Source: Acetobacter estunensis
GTDB taxonomy: Bacteria > Pseudomonadota > Alphaproteobacteria > Acetobacterales > Acetobacteraceae
Assembly: GCF_019083805.1 (NCBI RefSeq)
Contig: NZ_JAHRDV010000004.1
Span: 1 to 64,000, forward strand
Length of the DNA: 64,000 nt
Direction: 5' to 3'
Shown here: in pieces, positions 46,739 through 56,284 of the stretch
Position numbering within the stretch: position 1 is the first letter of the stretch
How the letters are laid out: each line of letters opens with the position of its first letter
Program-made: the position numbers and the translations under genes
Notes under the pieces: model-generated
Seen by the model: only the letters and a program-made list of their open reading frames with translations
Databases searched by the model: none
What the model was told of the DNA's origin: nothing

Positions 46739-49726
46739 TCAGCTCTGAGCCGCCTGTGCGCGCTCAAAAACATCCTGAAGAATGGCGTTCAGACGGACGG
46801 AATAGGCTTTTTCACTGTTTTCATCGGCCAGAACCGCCAACGCACCGGCGCGCACTGCGTCCCACAGATCGCGGTCTTCATACAGAGCCACCACACGATC
46901 CGCGAACACCTGCGGATCATTGTCCCCGCCCGAGATGATTTCCATCCCGTCCCGCCATCCAAGCTGGCGGCACAACAACTGGGACGCCACGACAGGCAGA
47001 CCGTGTGAAGCAGCCTCATGAATCTTGAAAGGAATGCCTCCGGCAAAGCGCGTAGGTGCGACGAAAATACGGTGAGACGCATAAAGCGCCGCCGGGTCTT
47101 TCACCGGCCCCACCAGTTCCACCCGTGGGTCATGCCCCAGCGCGCTGAGATCGACGCCCGCTCCCAGATACCCCGCAACCGTGAACCGCACGCCTTCGGG
47201 CAGGCGGTCCCGCAGCAATGGCAGCACCTTGTTCACGAACCACACCAGACTGTCATGATTGGGTGAGTTCGCCTCATGAATCGCACCGAGGAACAGCATG
47301 TCCCGACGCTCACCCCACCCTGCCGGTGTGGGGCGCAAGGGACACATATGGCCGAGTTCTGCCACATGCTCGTGTCCCGCTTCACGCAGGATGCGCGCGT
47401 CGAGCGGATTGACCGCCACAATGGTCTGACACAACCACGCGCTGGAGAGTTCATCTTCCAGAGCGTCCGCCACACTGCGCGTCAACGGCAGATCGAACAG
47501 TTTTGCCCGCAGGGCGTCACGCGGGGCCGTAACCGCTTCGGTATCGAGCACGAGCGCGTCGATCGGCAGAGCCTGCGCCTGCGCGAGCAGCACCGGCAGC
47601 ATACGTCCGACATTGTGCGTGCGGCCGATCCACACGCCGTCATACATCCCGCTGCGCTCCTGAAGGAACGCTTCCAGATGTTCGAAACCACGATCGTGCA
47701 GCACCTCGACCCCAACAGGGAAATCACGATGGATAACCGGCAGCGGATCGGTCGAGGAATAGATCGGAAACACCGTCACTTCATGGCCGAGGGCCGCCAT
47801 CGTGCGCACGATGTCGTTGGAGCGCACAAAGCCGGAACCAAGACGGCGCGTGGGAATCCGGTCTTCGATGAACAGGATGCGCCGCGAAGAGGACGACGGC
47901 CTGACACTGCGCGCCCGGGACACCATGACAGGAGACGGTGGCAAGGCCGTGTCCAGACGACGGGCATGTCGGCGGCGCAAAAGACGGCACTCGGCTTGCG
48001 CCTGCTCGTCATCCACCGGCTCATGCGCATCGTTGGACACGATGAGGGACGGTTCATAAAGCGTGCGCCGCCCCAGCGCCGCAGCCCGCAGGCACACATC
48101 GGCAAGCTGGAAAGCCTGAGTGCCGAAGGCTTCATCGAATCCGGCAAGCTGCTCCAGCAACGCCCGATCGATCAGCATGGCAGGCGCCGTGCTGCAGGGA
48201 ACCTGCCGGCGGAAACTGACCTCCGGCGCTTCCAGCCGCGCCCCTTCCATATAGCGCGCGAGAGAACCGTCACGCCACGCAATGGCCCCCGCTTCCCACA
48301 GGCGGCCATCCGCACGCATCACCCGCCCCGTGACAAGGCCAACCCGCTCCGCACCACCCGTCGCCCGACTTTCCGCCAGTTGAGCCAATGCTGCATCGAG
48401 CGCGCCATAACGCAGTGTCATGCCCTGCCCGAGCCACAGCACATCCGGCGCGTGCAGATGCGGCAGGGCCGCCCGCAATGCTTCCGCCCGGGTAGCCGTC
48501 TGCCCCAACCGAATGACCTTCACACCCGTGACGAAATGGTGCAGGCGCCGCGTGTCATCTTGCGATCCGCAATCCACCACAACAACCTGCATCGTCTCGC
48601 CACAGGCAGCATGGAGAGCCGAAAGGGCAGACAACGTCAGGGGCAGCCGGTTGTGCGCCATCAGCACGACACCCAGTCGTGCCGCGCCTTGCCGCGTAAA
48701 ATCGAGCGGATGGCGGGTCAGGAGCGGCAGAAGTGCTTCCGCCTTGCGGCGAGCAAGCGTCTCGAACTGCTCCAGTGGCGGTCGCTCAACGCCTTCGTCC
48801 AGTGGACGCACATGGCGACGCGACAGCCAATGAACGAACACATCCCGCACCAGCCCGCGTTCGATGTCGGCACGAACGGTTCCCGAAAAGAAATAGACGT
48901 TCAGATCGATATCGGGATGCGGCTTGCGGCGCTCGAACACACCATAACGCACGAAATGATCGTATCCCGAGCGGAGGAACCCGCTGGTGATCGCGTCCTC
49001 AATGTCGGGATAAAGTTCGAGATAGTAATCTTCCTCGAACCATTCCAGCGGACCATACTGGCGCGGTGTCGGGTTTGTCAGAAAATGATGGAGCGCGCTG
49101 GAAAAAGCGCCACCTTCGAGAGCCTGCGCCACATCGGGATAGGTGCGCAGATACCACTCTGGATCAAAATACCAACTGACACGCAGATCCGTGCGCTGCT
49201 TCAGATCGGTAAGGAAATCCGCGAACGGTCCAATCTCGGGAATACGTGTGGCCGCAGGCTTGCCTTCACCCGCAGGTGCGACCACAGCTTTTGCATAATA
49301 AAGGTGCGGATCGAAAAACAGGTGTCCGGAACGGAACTCCCTGTCTCCCACACTCAGATAATGGTCGTAACCATTGGCCAGCCCCAGACGGTCGAGCGTG
49401 GAGCGGGTTAGATCGGGATAACGAGCGAGATACTGACTCTCGGAGAAAAGCCAGTGTGGCGAGCGGGAGCGAAAACCGTCTGCTCGGTAATGCTCGAACC
49501 CGCTGGCGAAGGTGCCCGCACGCACGGCGGCGGCGACATCCGGATGCGCGGCGAGGTACCATTCCTCATCAAAGAAGCGGTTGGGCGACCATCCTTCGCG
49601 TTGGCCTGTCTCGCGGTAATGCGCCTCCAGTTCCTCGGAGGATGCGCTGGCCAACTCACCCAGCCGCCCGCCATAGGTGAGACGATACCAGCCGGCATCA
49701 AACTGCGCCCATGCAGGGATTTTCAT
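46739..49726 (-). CDS. large glycosyltransferase: repeats + GT2 + GT4 domains
   Basis: 995 residues. Residues 1-320 hold at least six degenerate repeats spaced about 40-50 residues, each with an aromatic-rich core such as FDEEWYLAAHPDV, FSESQYLARYPDL, FDPEWYLRTYPDV and FEEDYYLELYPDI, followed by a G-x-x-H-[YF] segment. A GT-A domain (about 350-600) starts LGVVLMAHNRLPLTLSALS and has a D-C-G-S nucleotide strand. A GT-B domain (about 625-990) starts RRILFIEDRIPTRRLGSGF and contains GAIHEANSPNHDSLVWF and GGIPFKIHEAASHGLPVVAS, the GT4 sugar-nucleotide site. It probably adds two sugars to a cell-surface polymer. TTG 49753 is an alternative start. Confidence 0.88.
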   Translation of the reverse strand: MKIPAWAQFDAGWYRLTYGGRLGELASASSEELEAHYRETGQREGWSPNRFFDEEWYLAAHPDVAAAVRAGTFASGFEHYRADGFRSRSPHWLFSESQYLARYPDLTRSTLDRLGLANGYDHYLSVGDREFRSGHLFFDPHLYYAKAVVAPAGEGKPAATRIPEIGPFADFLTDLKQRTDLRVSWYFDPEWYLRTYPDVAQALEGGAFSSALHHFLTNPTPRQYGPLEWFEEDYYLELYPDIEDAITSGFLRSGYDHFVRYGVFERRKPHPDIDLNVYFFSGTVRADIERGLVRDVFVHWLSRRHVRPLDEGVERPPLEQFETLARRKAEALLPLLTRHPLDFTRQGAARLGVVLMAHNRLPLTLSALSALHAACGETMQVVVVDCGSQDDTRRLHHFVTGVKVIRLGQTATRAEALRAALPHLHAPDVLWLGQGMTLRYGALDAALAQLAESRATGGAERVGLVTGRVMRADGRLWEAGAIAWRDGSLARYMEGARLEAPEVSFRRQVPCSTAPAMLIDRALLEQLAGFDEAFGTQAFQLADVCLRAAALGRRTLYEPSLIVSNDAHEPVDDEQAQAECRLLRRRHARRLDTALPPSPVMVSRARSVRPSSSSRRILFIEDRIPTRRLGSGFVRSNDIVRTMAALGHEVTVFPIYSSTDPLPVIHRDFPVGVEVLHDRGFEHLEAFLQERSGMYDGVWIGRTHNVGRMLPVLLAQAQALPIDALVLDTEAVTAPRDALRAKLFDLPLTRSVADALEDELSSAWLCQTIVAVNPLDARILREAGHEHVAELGHMCPLRPTPAGWGERRDMLFLGAIHEANSPNHDSLVWFVNKVLPLLRDRLPEGVRFTVAGYLGAGVDLSALGHDPRVELVGPVKDPAALYASHRIFVAPTRFAGGIPFKIHEAASHGLPVVASQLLCRQLGWRDGMEIISGGDNDPQVFADRVVALYEDRDLWDAVRAGALAVLADENSEKAYSVRLNAILQDVFERAQAAQS

Positions 49727-49907
49727 TGATTCCGGAGACACCAGACCTCTCAACCATCACAGGAGCGGGCTGTTGCCAGCACCACCACGACGCACTCATC
49801 CGGACGATGAGGCGTTGCCCCGCAACAACCACCGGCGTCCGTTCCCGATTTTGTGTAAAGACTACCCCGCCATGCAGACCGGCACAACGCAGGTGCTCTG
49901 ACCCGAT

Positions 49908-50453
49908 TTAGCGGGCCACCTGTCCTGCGGCCCGGCGGGACTGCCACAGCGCCAGAAAATCGATCTGCGGCAAAATGACCGGCATGAACCCAGCCTCCCG
50001 CGTGATGTCGGCCAGATAGTTGCGGGCTGCGGGGAAGATCTGACGCGGCGCTTCCACCAGCAGCAGCGGCTCGAAACTTTCCGTCGTCACATTACGCAGG
50101 GTGAAAAGACCGGAATAGGTGATGACCGTCTCGAACAGGCGCGGTGCGTCACCGCCCTCGACCGGCTCTTCCCCGATGCCTTCGCAGCGCATGACAAGAT
50201 CCACCTCGAAATCGGGCTGGTTCTCCAGAATCTGGCGCGCGGTGACATCGATCGCCATGCGCGTGTTGGGACGCACCGGCGGTCGGGTGTGCAGCCGCGC
50301 AGAATCTATGGCCTGAAACGACACCGAACGGACGTACTGAGCGCCCAGAATCAGCGTGGGTTGAGCCGGATTCGTCCCTCCGCTCACGCTGTCCGCGCCA
50401 CTGGCGCCCTGAGTAGCTCCCGCCACCGTTTCCATCGTTGCCTGATCGACCAT
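49908..50453 (-). CDS. secB: protein-export chaperone SecB
   Basis: About 181 residues. LILGAQYVRSVSFQAIDSA, VTARQILENQPDFEVDL and APRQIFPAARNYLADITREA are SecB signatures, as is the end GFMPVILPQIDFLALW. SecB keeps pre-proteins unfolded for SecA. The N-terminal 35 residues are a variable, Gly/Ala/Ser-rich extension. ATG 50471, 18 bases upstream, is an equally possible start. Confidence 0.92.
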   Translation of the reverse strand: MVDQATMETVAGATQGASGADSVSGGTNPAQPTLILGAQYVRSVSFQAIDSARLHTRPPVRPNTRMAIDVTARQILENQPDFEVDLVMRCEGIGEEPVEGGDAPRLFETVITYSGLFTLRNVTTESFEPLLLVEAPRQIFPAARNYLADITREAGFMPVILPQIDFLALWQSRRAAGQVAR

Positions 50454-50675
50454 ACGTAAAAGGACTTCCATTTAATGTGTTGTACAATCTTCCTTCAGGA
50501 CTGGGCTTTAGCAAACTCCGTCCCGGGCCGCGAGTATGCAATGAAACTCTTTACCATCGAATGAAACGGCATCTCGCCACACGGAACAGTTTGCAGCGCA
50601 TGAACCGTTGCGTTTTCGCATTGACAGCGCAGACCGGCCAAAGGACATTCATCCCGCTGGAGGAAGCATCGATCC

Positions 50676-52058
50676 ATGGCCTTTCATCATACGCTTGGCG
50701 GAGAGCGCCACACCTTCACCGATCTCAAGGCGCTGCTTGCGGCCGCGTCCTCTCGCCGATCGGGCGACGAACTGGCCGGGCTTGCCGCCACTTCGGATGC
50801 ACGGCGCGTAGCTGCGCGCTATGCGCTGGCGGATCTGCCGCTGTCCACGTTCCTTGCCACCGCACTCGTTCCGTATGAGGAAGACGAAGTCACTCGCCTG
50901 ATCGTGGACACCCACGATAAAGCGGCTTTCGCCCCCATTGCTCATATGACAGTCGGCGGCTTTCGGGATTGGCTGCTCTCGCATGAGGCCGACACGCAGG
51001 CTCTGCGCGCCATTGCACCGGGCGTCACACCCGAAATGGCGGCAGCGGTGAGCAAGCTCATGCGCAATCAGGATCTGATGAGCGTTGCGCACAAGATCAC
51101 AGTGGTCACCAAGTTCCGCAACACTATCGGCCTGAAAGGCTGCCTCGCCTCCCGCCTCCAGCCCAATCACCCCACGGATGACCTCAAGGGGATCGCGGCC
51201 TCCACCCTCGATGGGCTGCTTTACGGCATGGGCGACGCCGTGATCGGCATCAATCCCGCGACCGACAGCGTGGCCAACGGACTGGCTCTGCTGGATATGC
51301 TGGACCACGCCCGCCAGCGCTACGATATCCCGACACAGACCTGCGTGCTCACGCATGTCACCAATACCATCGAGATCATCAATCGCGGTGGCGCGGTTGA
51401 TCTCGTGTTCCAGTCCATCGCCGGCACGCAGAAAGCCAATGAAGGGTTTGGTGTCTCACTCGCCATTCTCAAGGAAGCGCGCGAGGCCGCCCTATCGCTG
51501 GGACGCGGCACACTGGGCACGAACCTGATGTACTTCGAGACCGGACAGGGCGCAGCCCTCTCCGCCGACGCGCATCACGGGATCGACCAGCAGACCGTGG
51601 AAGCCCGTGCCTACGCCGTGGCGCGGGAGTTCCATCCGCTTCTGGTGAATACGGTCGTGGGCTTCATCGGCCCGGAATATCTCTATGACGGCAAGCAGAT
51701 CATCCGCGCCGGACTGGAGGACCATTTCTGCGCCAAGCTGATGGGCGTCCCGATGGGCTGCGACGTCTGCTACACCAACCACGCCGAAGCCGATCAGGAC
51801 GACATGGACAACCTGATGGTGCTGCTCGGAACCGCAGGCATCACCTTCTTGATCGGGGTGCCGGGCGCGGACGACATCATGCTCAATTACCAGAGCCTGT
51901 CTTTCCACGACATCCTGACCGTCCGTAACCTGCTTGGCCTCAAGCCCGCACCGGAATTCGCGGCCTGGCTGGAGCGGATGGGCCTTTATGACACGCACCG
52001 CGAGCGGATGCTCCCCGTCTCCCCCGGACAGACCCACCTCGGCCAGATGATCGCCTGA
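50676..52058 (+). CDS. eutB: ethanolamine ammonia-lyase large subunit
   Basis: 460 residues, usual length. The TIM-barrel subunit that binds ethanolamine; NTIGLKGCLASRLQPNHPTD, YGMGDAVIGINPATDS, FIGPEYLYDGKQIIRAGLED and GVPMGCDVCYTNHAEADQDD are EutB landmarks. The holoenzyme (EutBC) uses adenosylcobalamin to split ethanolamine into acetaldehyde and ammonia. A GGAGGAAG is upstream of the ATG. No cobalamin riboswitch, EutA reactivase, permease or microcompartment gene is next to it. Confidence 0.97.
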   Translation: MAFHHTLGGERHTFTDLKALLAAASSRRSGDELAGLAATSDARRVAARYALADLPLSTFLATALVPYEEDEVTRLIVDTHDKAAFAPIAHMTVGGFRDWLLSHEADTQALRAIAPGVTPEMAAAVSKLMRNQDLMSVAHKITVVTKFRNTIGLKGCLASRLQPNHPTDDLKGIAASTLDGLLYGMGDAVIGINPATDSVANGLALLDMLDHARQRYDIPTQTCVLTHVTNTIEIINRGGAVDLVFQSIAGTQKANEGFGVSLAILKEAREAALSLGRGTLGTNLMYFETGQGAALSADAHHGIDQQTVEARAYAVAREFHPLLVNTVVGFIGPEYLYDGKQIIRAGLEDHFCAKLMGVPMGCDVCYTNHAEADQDDMDNLMVLLGTAGITFLIGVPGADDIMLNYQSLSFHDILTVRNLLGLKPAPEFAAWLERMGLYDTHRERMLPVSPGQTHLGQMIA

Positions 52059-52060
52059 CC

Positions 52061-52846
52061 ATGACCGACAGCACACCCCCCAGCACCTCGTCGCGCCCCA
52101 CAGGCGACATCGTTCACCTCGACCCGTGGCAGGATCTGCGCGCCCTCACCCGTGCACGCATCGGGCTTGGCCGCAGCGGCAACGCCCAGCGCACCACCGA
52201 TGTGCTGGCCTTTCAGGCCGCCCACGCGCAGGCTCGCGACGCCGTGCATACGGCGCTGGATGTGGACGCGATGAAGGCGGCCCTCGGCGAACCGTGCCTC
52301 GTGGTGCATAGCCGCGCTCCCGACCGCCCGACCTATCTGCGCCGCCCAGATCTCGGACGCCGCCTCGCCCCCGAAAGCCTCGCGGAACTCAAAAAAGGCG
52401 ATTGGGACGTGGTGTTCGTCGCTGCCGATGGCCTGTCCTCCGTCGCGACCGCCGAGGGCGCCGTCGCGCTCTATCAGGAGATGAAAAAACGGCTGCCGGA
52501 CTGGAAAATCGCCCCGCTGGTCATGGCGCTTCAGGGGCGCGTGGCGTTGGGCGACGAGATTGCGCAAGCCATGGGCGCACGCATGGTCGTCATGATGATC
52601 GGCGAGCGGCCCGGTCTTTCCGTGGCCGACAGTCTGGGCGTCTATCTGACATACGCTCCACGTGTCGGCACTCCGGATTCGGCGCGCAACTGTCTGTCCA
52701 ACATTCATCTGCATGGGCTGAAAACAGCTCCCGCCGCCGACAAGCTCGCGTGGCTGATGAAAGAGGCGCGCAGCCGTCAGATCACGGGTGTCGCACTGAA
52801 AGATGACGCGCCCGACGAGATAGCGCTTCCGTCACACGACACCTGA
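52061..52846 (+). CDS. eutC: ethanolamine ammonia-lyase small subunit
   Basis: 261 residues. DLRALTRARIGLGRSGNAQ, YLRRPDLGRRLAPES and VFVAADGLSSVATAEGAV identify EutC, and GERPGLSVADSLGVYLTYAP and ARNCLSNIHLHGL complete it. It starts 2 bases after eutB and supplies the B12-binding part. Confidence 0.96.
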   Translation: MTDSTPPSTSSRPTGDIVHLDPWQDLRALTRARIGLGRSGNAQRTTDVLAFQAAHAQARDAVHTALDVDAMKAALGEPCLVVHSRAPDRPTYLRRPDLGRRLAPESLAELKKGDWDVVFVAADGLSSVATAEGAVALYQEMKKRLPDWKIAPLVMALQGRVALGDEIAQAMGARMVVMMIGERPGLSVADSLGVYLTYAPRVGTPDSARNCLSNIHLHGLKTAPAADKLAWLMKEARSRQITGVALKDDAPDEIALPSHDT

Positions 52847-53151
52847 AATTCATCCTCGAGACATAGAGGCAATGTCAGCTCGAACGGGCAACATAGGCTC
52901 GCCGTGCTCTTTTCGTTTTACGCAGACAGGATATTTTTTGTGGCTGCAGAAAACGAGAGACTGTTGATCGCACCGATATATTTCACAACATGTCAAGCGT
53001 GACACTTTTGCCGCAGGTGGTTACTTTCCTGACGAACAACAAATTTTCCCGCTTGCCTCATTTCGATTCCGTTTCGATTATAAACCTGTTCAATCCCGAT
53101 TTAGGGACACGGGACCAGCCCATCCCCGACTGCCCAAGGAGACAGCCCTCG
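52847..53151 (+). promoter_or_regulatory. promoter region of the BBP2 porin gene
   Basis: A 305-base AT-rich leader with no gene. A promoter-like pair TTGCCT (53053-53058) and GATTAT (53076-53081), 17 bases apart, overlaps two direct copies of TTTCGATT (53061-53068 and 53072-53079) set 11 bases, one helical turn, apart. That pair may be an operator. Confidence 0.4.
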
Positions 53152-54630
53152 ATGCTCGCATTGTCCCGCGGAAAGGTTCTCGGCCTGTCATCAGCCCTGA
53201 TGACGGCAAGCCTCACGCTGCCTCATGTCGTTCATGCCCAAACCACCACGGCGGCACCCGCCGCTGCTTCAAACGTCACCGTCAACACGGCCCCTCCGGC
53301 CACCACGGCTCCTGACGAAGTTTCGGACCACAACAAACTCGTCGATGACGACGTCGCAGAAACCGAAGAAAGCCTCAAGCTCGTTCAGGGAAACATTTTC
53401 CATCCCAAGGCGGGCAAACCGCTGAACTACTGGGACGGTCTGGTGGGCCATCTCACGGTAGAGGCTGGCATCGCCGGCAACCCGTGGACCAAATCCGCAC
53501 GCAACTTTGCACAGTTCTATGTGGATCGCGCGAACACGGTCACCATGAACCAGATCATGGGCTCGCTGTCCCATCCCGTGACGAATATCGGCAAGGGTTA
53601 CGGTTTCGGCTTCACCTTCGAGACAATGTATGGTTCGGATGCCCGCTTCGATCCGACCATCGGTATGGGTGACGGCGCCATTTCCGGACTTTATCAGTGG
53701 GTTCCAACGCAGGCGCATCTCGATTTCCACATGCCTTGGCTGCTCAAGCGCGGCATCGATGTACAACTCGGCCAGATGTACGGTCTGCTGGGGTCTGAAG
53801 GCACGCCAGCGCTGGCACGTCCCTTCTACACCTTCAACTATGCGTCCGATTATATCGTACCTTTCCAGGTCATCGGTATCTACACGACACTGCATCTCGA
53901 CAAGCATGTGGACTGGGTGCTGGGCATCGACGCGGGTAACTCCACCAGCTTCGGACAGGCCGGCAACAATAGCCGCCCCAAAGGCACATTTGGCTTCAAC
54001 TTCATGAAGCTGCTTGACGGCAAACTGGATTTCCACATCCTTGGGCACTTCGGGCCACAGGGGAACAACAGCCGCGCGTCCTATGCAAACGGCTGGTACA
54101 GCGCAGGTGTCGGCAAGATTGCCAACCAGAAGATGCAGTACAACGTCGATGTGCTGGCGACCTATCACATCAACGACAAGATGACCTTCACCATCGACGG
54201 CACGTGGCTGCACGACGATCTGACACGCGACGATGTCTATGGCGTGACATCCTACTTCGCCTACGACATCAACCCCAACCTGACCTTCAACGCCCGCGGT
54301 GAAATTCTGCGCGACAACACCGGCGGCACGATCGTCGAATATTCAAGCTTCACCTCCTTCACCAAGGCCGCCAGCAACAAGCCTTACCCCTACTATGGCG
54401 CGCTCCCCACGACCTTCGGCGAACTCACCGTCGGCGTGTCCTACCGTCCGGATTTCATCAACAAGCGTGTGACTTTCGGTCAGTTCACGTTCCGGCCGGA
54501 AATCCGCCTCGACAAGTCCCTCAACGGCACCCGTCCGTTCAACGCAGCTGGCACCGTGGACAACCCCATCGTCACGCACGGCACCAACAACATGCTGTGG
54601 TTCAACGCAGACGCCATCTGGGCCTTCTGA
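53152..54630 (+). CDS. outer-membrane porin, BBP2 (OmpL-like) family
   Basis: 492 residues. A signal peptide (VLGLSSALMTASLTLPHVVHAQ) is followed by an Ala/Thr-rich linker and then a beta-barrel with alternating strands (GYGFGFTFETMYGSDARFDP, DFHMPWLLKRGIDVQLGQMY, FTIDGTWLHDDLTRDD) ending in an aromatic C-terminal strand (MLWFNADAIWAF). This is the pattern of the 'putative beta-barrel porin-2' family. The C-terminal phenylalanine is the BAM recognition residue. AGGAGA upstream supports the start at 53152 rather than 52990. It follows eutBC but has its own long leader. Confidence 0.78.
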   Translation: MLALSRGKVLGLSSALMTASLTLPHVVHAQTTTAAPAAASNVTVNTAPPATTAPDEVSDHNKLVDDDVAETEESLKLVQGNIFHPKAGKPLNYWDGLVGHLTVEAGIAGNPWTKSARNFAQFYVDRANTVTMNQIMGSLSHPVTNIGKGYGFGFTFETMYGSDARFDPTIGMGDGAISGLYQWVPTQAHLDFHMPWLLKRGIDVQLGQMYGLLGSEGTPALARPFYTFNYASDYIVPFQVIGIYTTLHLDKHVDWVLGIDAGNSTSFGQAGNNSRPKGTFGFNFMKLLDGKLDFHILGHFGPQGNNSRASYANGWYSAGVGKIANQKMQYNVDVLATYHINDKMTFTIDGTWLHDDLTRDDVYGVTSYFAYDINPNLTFNARGEILRDNTGGTIVEYSSFTSFTKAASNKPYPYYGALPTTFGELTVGVSYRPDFINKRVTFGQFTFRPEIRLDKSLNGTRPFNAAGTVDNPIVTHGTNNMLWFNADAIWAF

Positions 54631-54638
54631 TCCACTAC

Positions 54639-54658
54639 GGCGGAGCCTCGGCTCCGCC
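54639..54658 (+). terminator. hairpin after the BBP2 porin gene
   Basis: GGCGGAGCC and GGCTCCGCC, separated by two bases, form a strong GC stem nine bases after the stop; there is no clear T-run, so it may be a stabilising hairpin rather than an intrinsic terminator. Confidence 0.55.
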
Positions 54659-54719
54659 ACCTCTCGCCACAACTGCTGGAACATGGTCAAATGCCCCGTC
54701 AACAGACCGGACGGGCCGC

Positions 54720-55895
54720 ATGAAACCAGCTCCCTACGCCGTCAACGCCCGCCCCACGCGCGGGCGTTTTCACACCGAACCCGAAGCCACGACCCGCTCG
54801 CCCTGGCAGCGGGACCGGGATCGCGTCATCCATTCTTCCGGCTTTCGCCGTCTGCAATACAAAACGCAGGTCTTCGTCAATCACGAAGGCGATTTTTTCC
54901 GCACACGCCTGACCCACTCGCTGGAAGTGGCGCAGATCGCCCGGTCCATGGCCCGCCACCTCAATGTGGACGAGGACATCACCGAAACCATCGCCCTCGC
55001 CCATGACCTCGGCCACACACCGTTCGGTCATGCGGGGGAAGAGGCGCTCGCCGCCGCCATGAAGCCGTGGGGCGAATTCGACCACAACACGCAGGCTCTG
55101 CGGCAGGTCACCATGCTGGAGCACCGTTATCTCCAGTTCGACGGTCTGAATCTGACATGGGAGACGCTGGAAGGGCTGGTCAAGCACAACGGTCCCGTCA
55201 CACACCCTTCGGCCTGGTTGCGGGAACACGACTCACAGTTCTGTCTCAAACTCGGGTCTTTCGCATCTGTCGAAGCGCAGCTTGCCGCCCTTGCCGACGA
55301 CATTGCCTATCACGGGCATGACCTTGATGACGGCATCAAATCCGGTCTGCTGTCGCTGGACGATCTGGTGGATGTCCCGGTCGCGGGAGAGGCTCTCAGA
55401 GAAGCCCGCGCATTGGCCGCCACACTGAAAGACACCACCACGCCTGTCGCTCTTGAGCAAAGAATCCGGCATGAGACCGTAAGGCGGCTGATCCATCGCC
55501 TCGTCAGTGATGTGCTGCGCCAGACAGCACTCAACCTGACCGCGCTAGCGCCCGGATCCGCCGATGATGTGCGTCATGCGGATCGTCCTGTGGTGACGTT
55601 CAGCCCCGCCATGCACGAAGCGAATCAGGGTATTCGCACCTTCCTGTTTGCCCGGCTCTATCGCCACTGGAAGGTGAACCGCATGTCCCACAAGGCAAAA
55701 CGGGTGGTGACGGAACTGTTCGACACGCTTGGCGCATCACCCAATCTGTTGCCGGATGGCTGGAACGAACAATCCTGTGCCGCGCCCAATGAAATCGCAC
55801 GACGGCGCGTGGTGGCGGACTATCTGGCTTCCATGACGGATCGTTTCGCCATGGAAGAACACCGGCGGCTTACCGATCTGTCAGTGCCCGGTTAG
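54720..55895 (+). CDS. dGTPase-like HD-domain triphosphohydrolase
   Basis: 391 residues. The HD-domain metal ligands are in RTRLTHSLEVAQIARS and LAHDLGHTPFGHAGEEAL; the N-terminal SPWQRDRDRVIHSSGFRRLQYKTQVF is typical of the deoxyguanosinetriphosphate triphosphohydrolase-like proteins of alphaproteobacteria. It removes triphosphate from dNTPs and so trims nucleotide pools. The start MKPAPYA is chosen; the frame is open upstream. Confidence 0.9.
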   Translation: MKPAPYAVNARPTRGRFHTEPEATTRSPWQRDRDRVIHSSGFRRLQYKTQVFVNHEGDFFRTRLTHSLEVAQIARSMARHLNVDEDITETIALAHDLGHTPFGHAGEEALAAAMKPWGEFDHNTQALRQVTMLEHRYLQFDGLNLTWETLEGLVKHNGPVTHPSAWLREHDSQFCLKLGSFASVEAQLAALADDIAYHGHDLDDGIKSGLLSLDDLVDVPVAGEALREARALAATLKDTTTPVALEQRIRHETVRRLIHRLVSDVLRQTALNLTALAPGSADDVRHADRPVVTFSPAMHEANQGIRTFLFARLYRHWKVNRMSHKAKRVVTELFDTLGASPNLLPDGWNEQSCAAPNEIARRRVVADYLASMTDRFAMEEHRRLTDLSVPG

Positions 55896-55901
55896 AAAAA
55901 C

Positions 55902-55927
55902 AAAAGGAAGCCTGAAGGCTCCCTTTT
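55902..55927. terminator. bidirectional terminator
   Basis: AAAAGGAAGCC and GGCTCCCTTTT pair with one mismatch around a TGAA loop; ends in TTTT on the plus strand and AAAA on the other. It separates two convergent genes. Confidence 0.82.
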
Positions 55928-55932
55928 CTCGA

Positions 55933-56238
55933 TCAGGCGATCTCGATGTCGACTTCACGGATGCCTTCGCGGTGCTTGGCCTCCGGATGACCGACATGAA
56001 ACGGCTCATCGGGGATCAGATACACATTGCTCAGATCGGCAACGGCAAGACAGCTCCACTCGCTGGTGGGCGGGATGCCTTTTTCGTGGGAATCTTCTCC
56101 CCGATACATCAGCACCTTTTCGATACCATCACCCTTGCCTAGCGCATGCGGCGAACCGCTCTGCGGCTTGCCGGACAGCGTGAAGCCGACAACGCTCTTC
56201 TTCTCGATCGCCTCACGCAGGGTCTTGTAAGCGGACAT
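55933..56238 (-). CDS. small hypothetical protein
   Basis: 101 residues, cytosolic, no signal or membrane segment. SEWSCLAVADLSNVYLIPDE and YKTLREAIEKKSVVGFTLSG could form a small beta-rich fold, but I recognise no family. AGGA lies 8 bases before the ATG and the terminator at 55902 serves as its 3' end, so it looks like a real gene. Confidence 0.6.
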   Translation of the reverse strand: MSAYKTLREAIEKKSVVGFTLSGKPQSGSPHALGKGDGIEKVLMYRGEDSHEKGIPPTSEWSCLAVADLSNVYLIPDEPFHVGHPEAKHREGIREVDIEIA

Positions 56239-56284
56239 CGGTTATTTCCTTACCTTTAATTCCACAGGACGATATTTTGGGAAA

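Noticed and set aside
47276-49411. A 711-codon open frame opposite the large glycosyltransferase
   Set aside because: Amino acid make-up is Arg/Gln/His-rich and shows no motif; the opposite strand has clear GT2 and GT4 domains. It is a GC-driven shadow.
50472-50675. Possible cobalamin riboswitch before eutB
   Set aside because: I looked for the conserved B12-box and a long structured leader in this 200-base space and saw neither.
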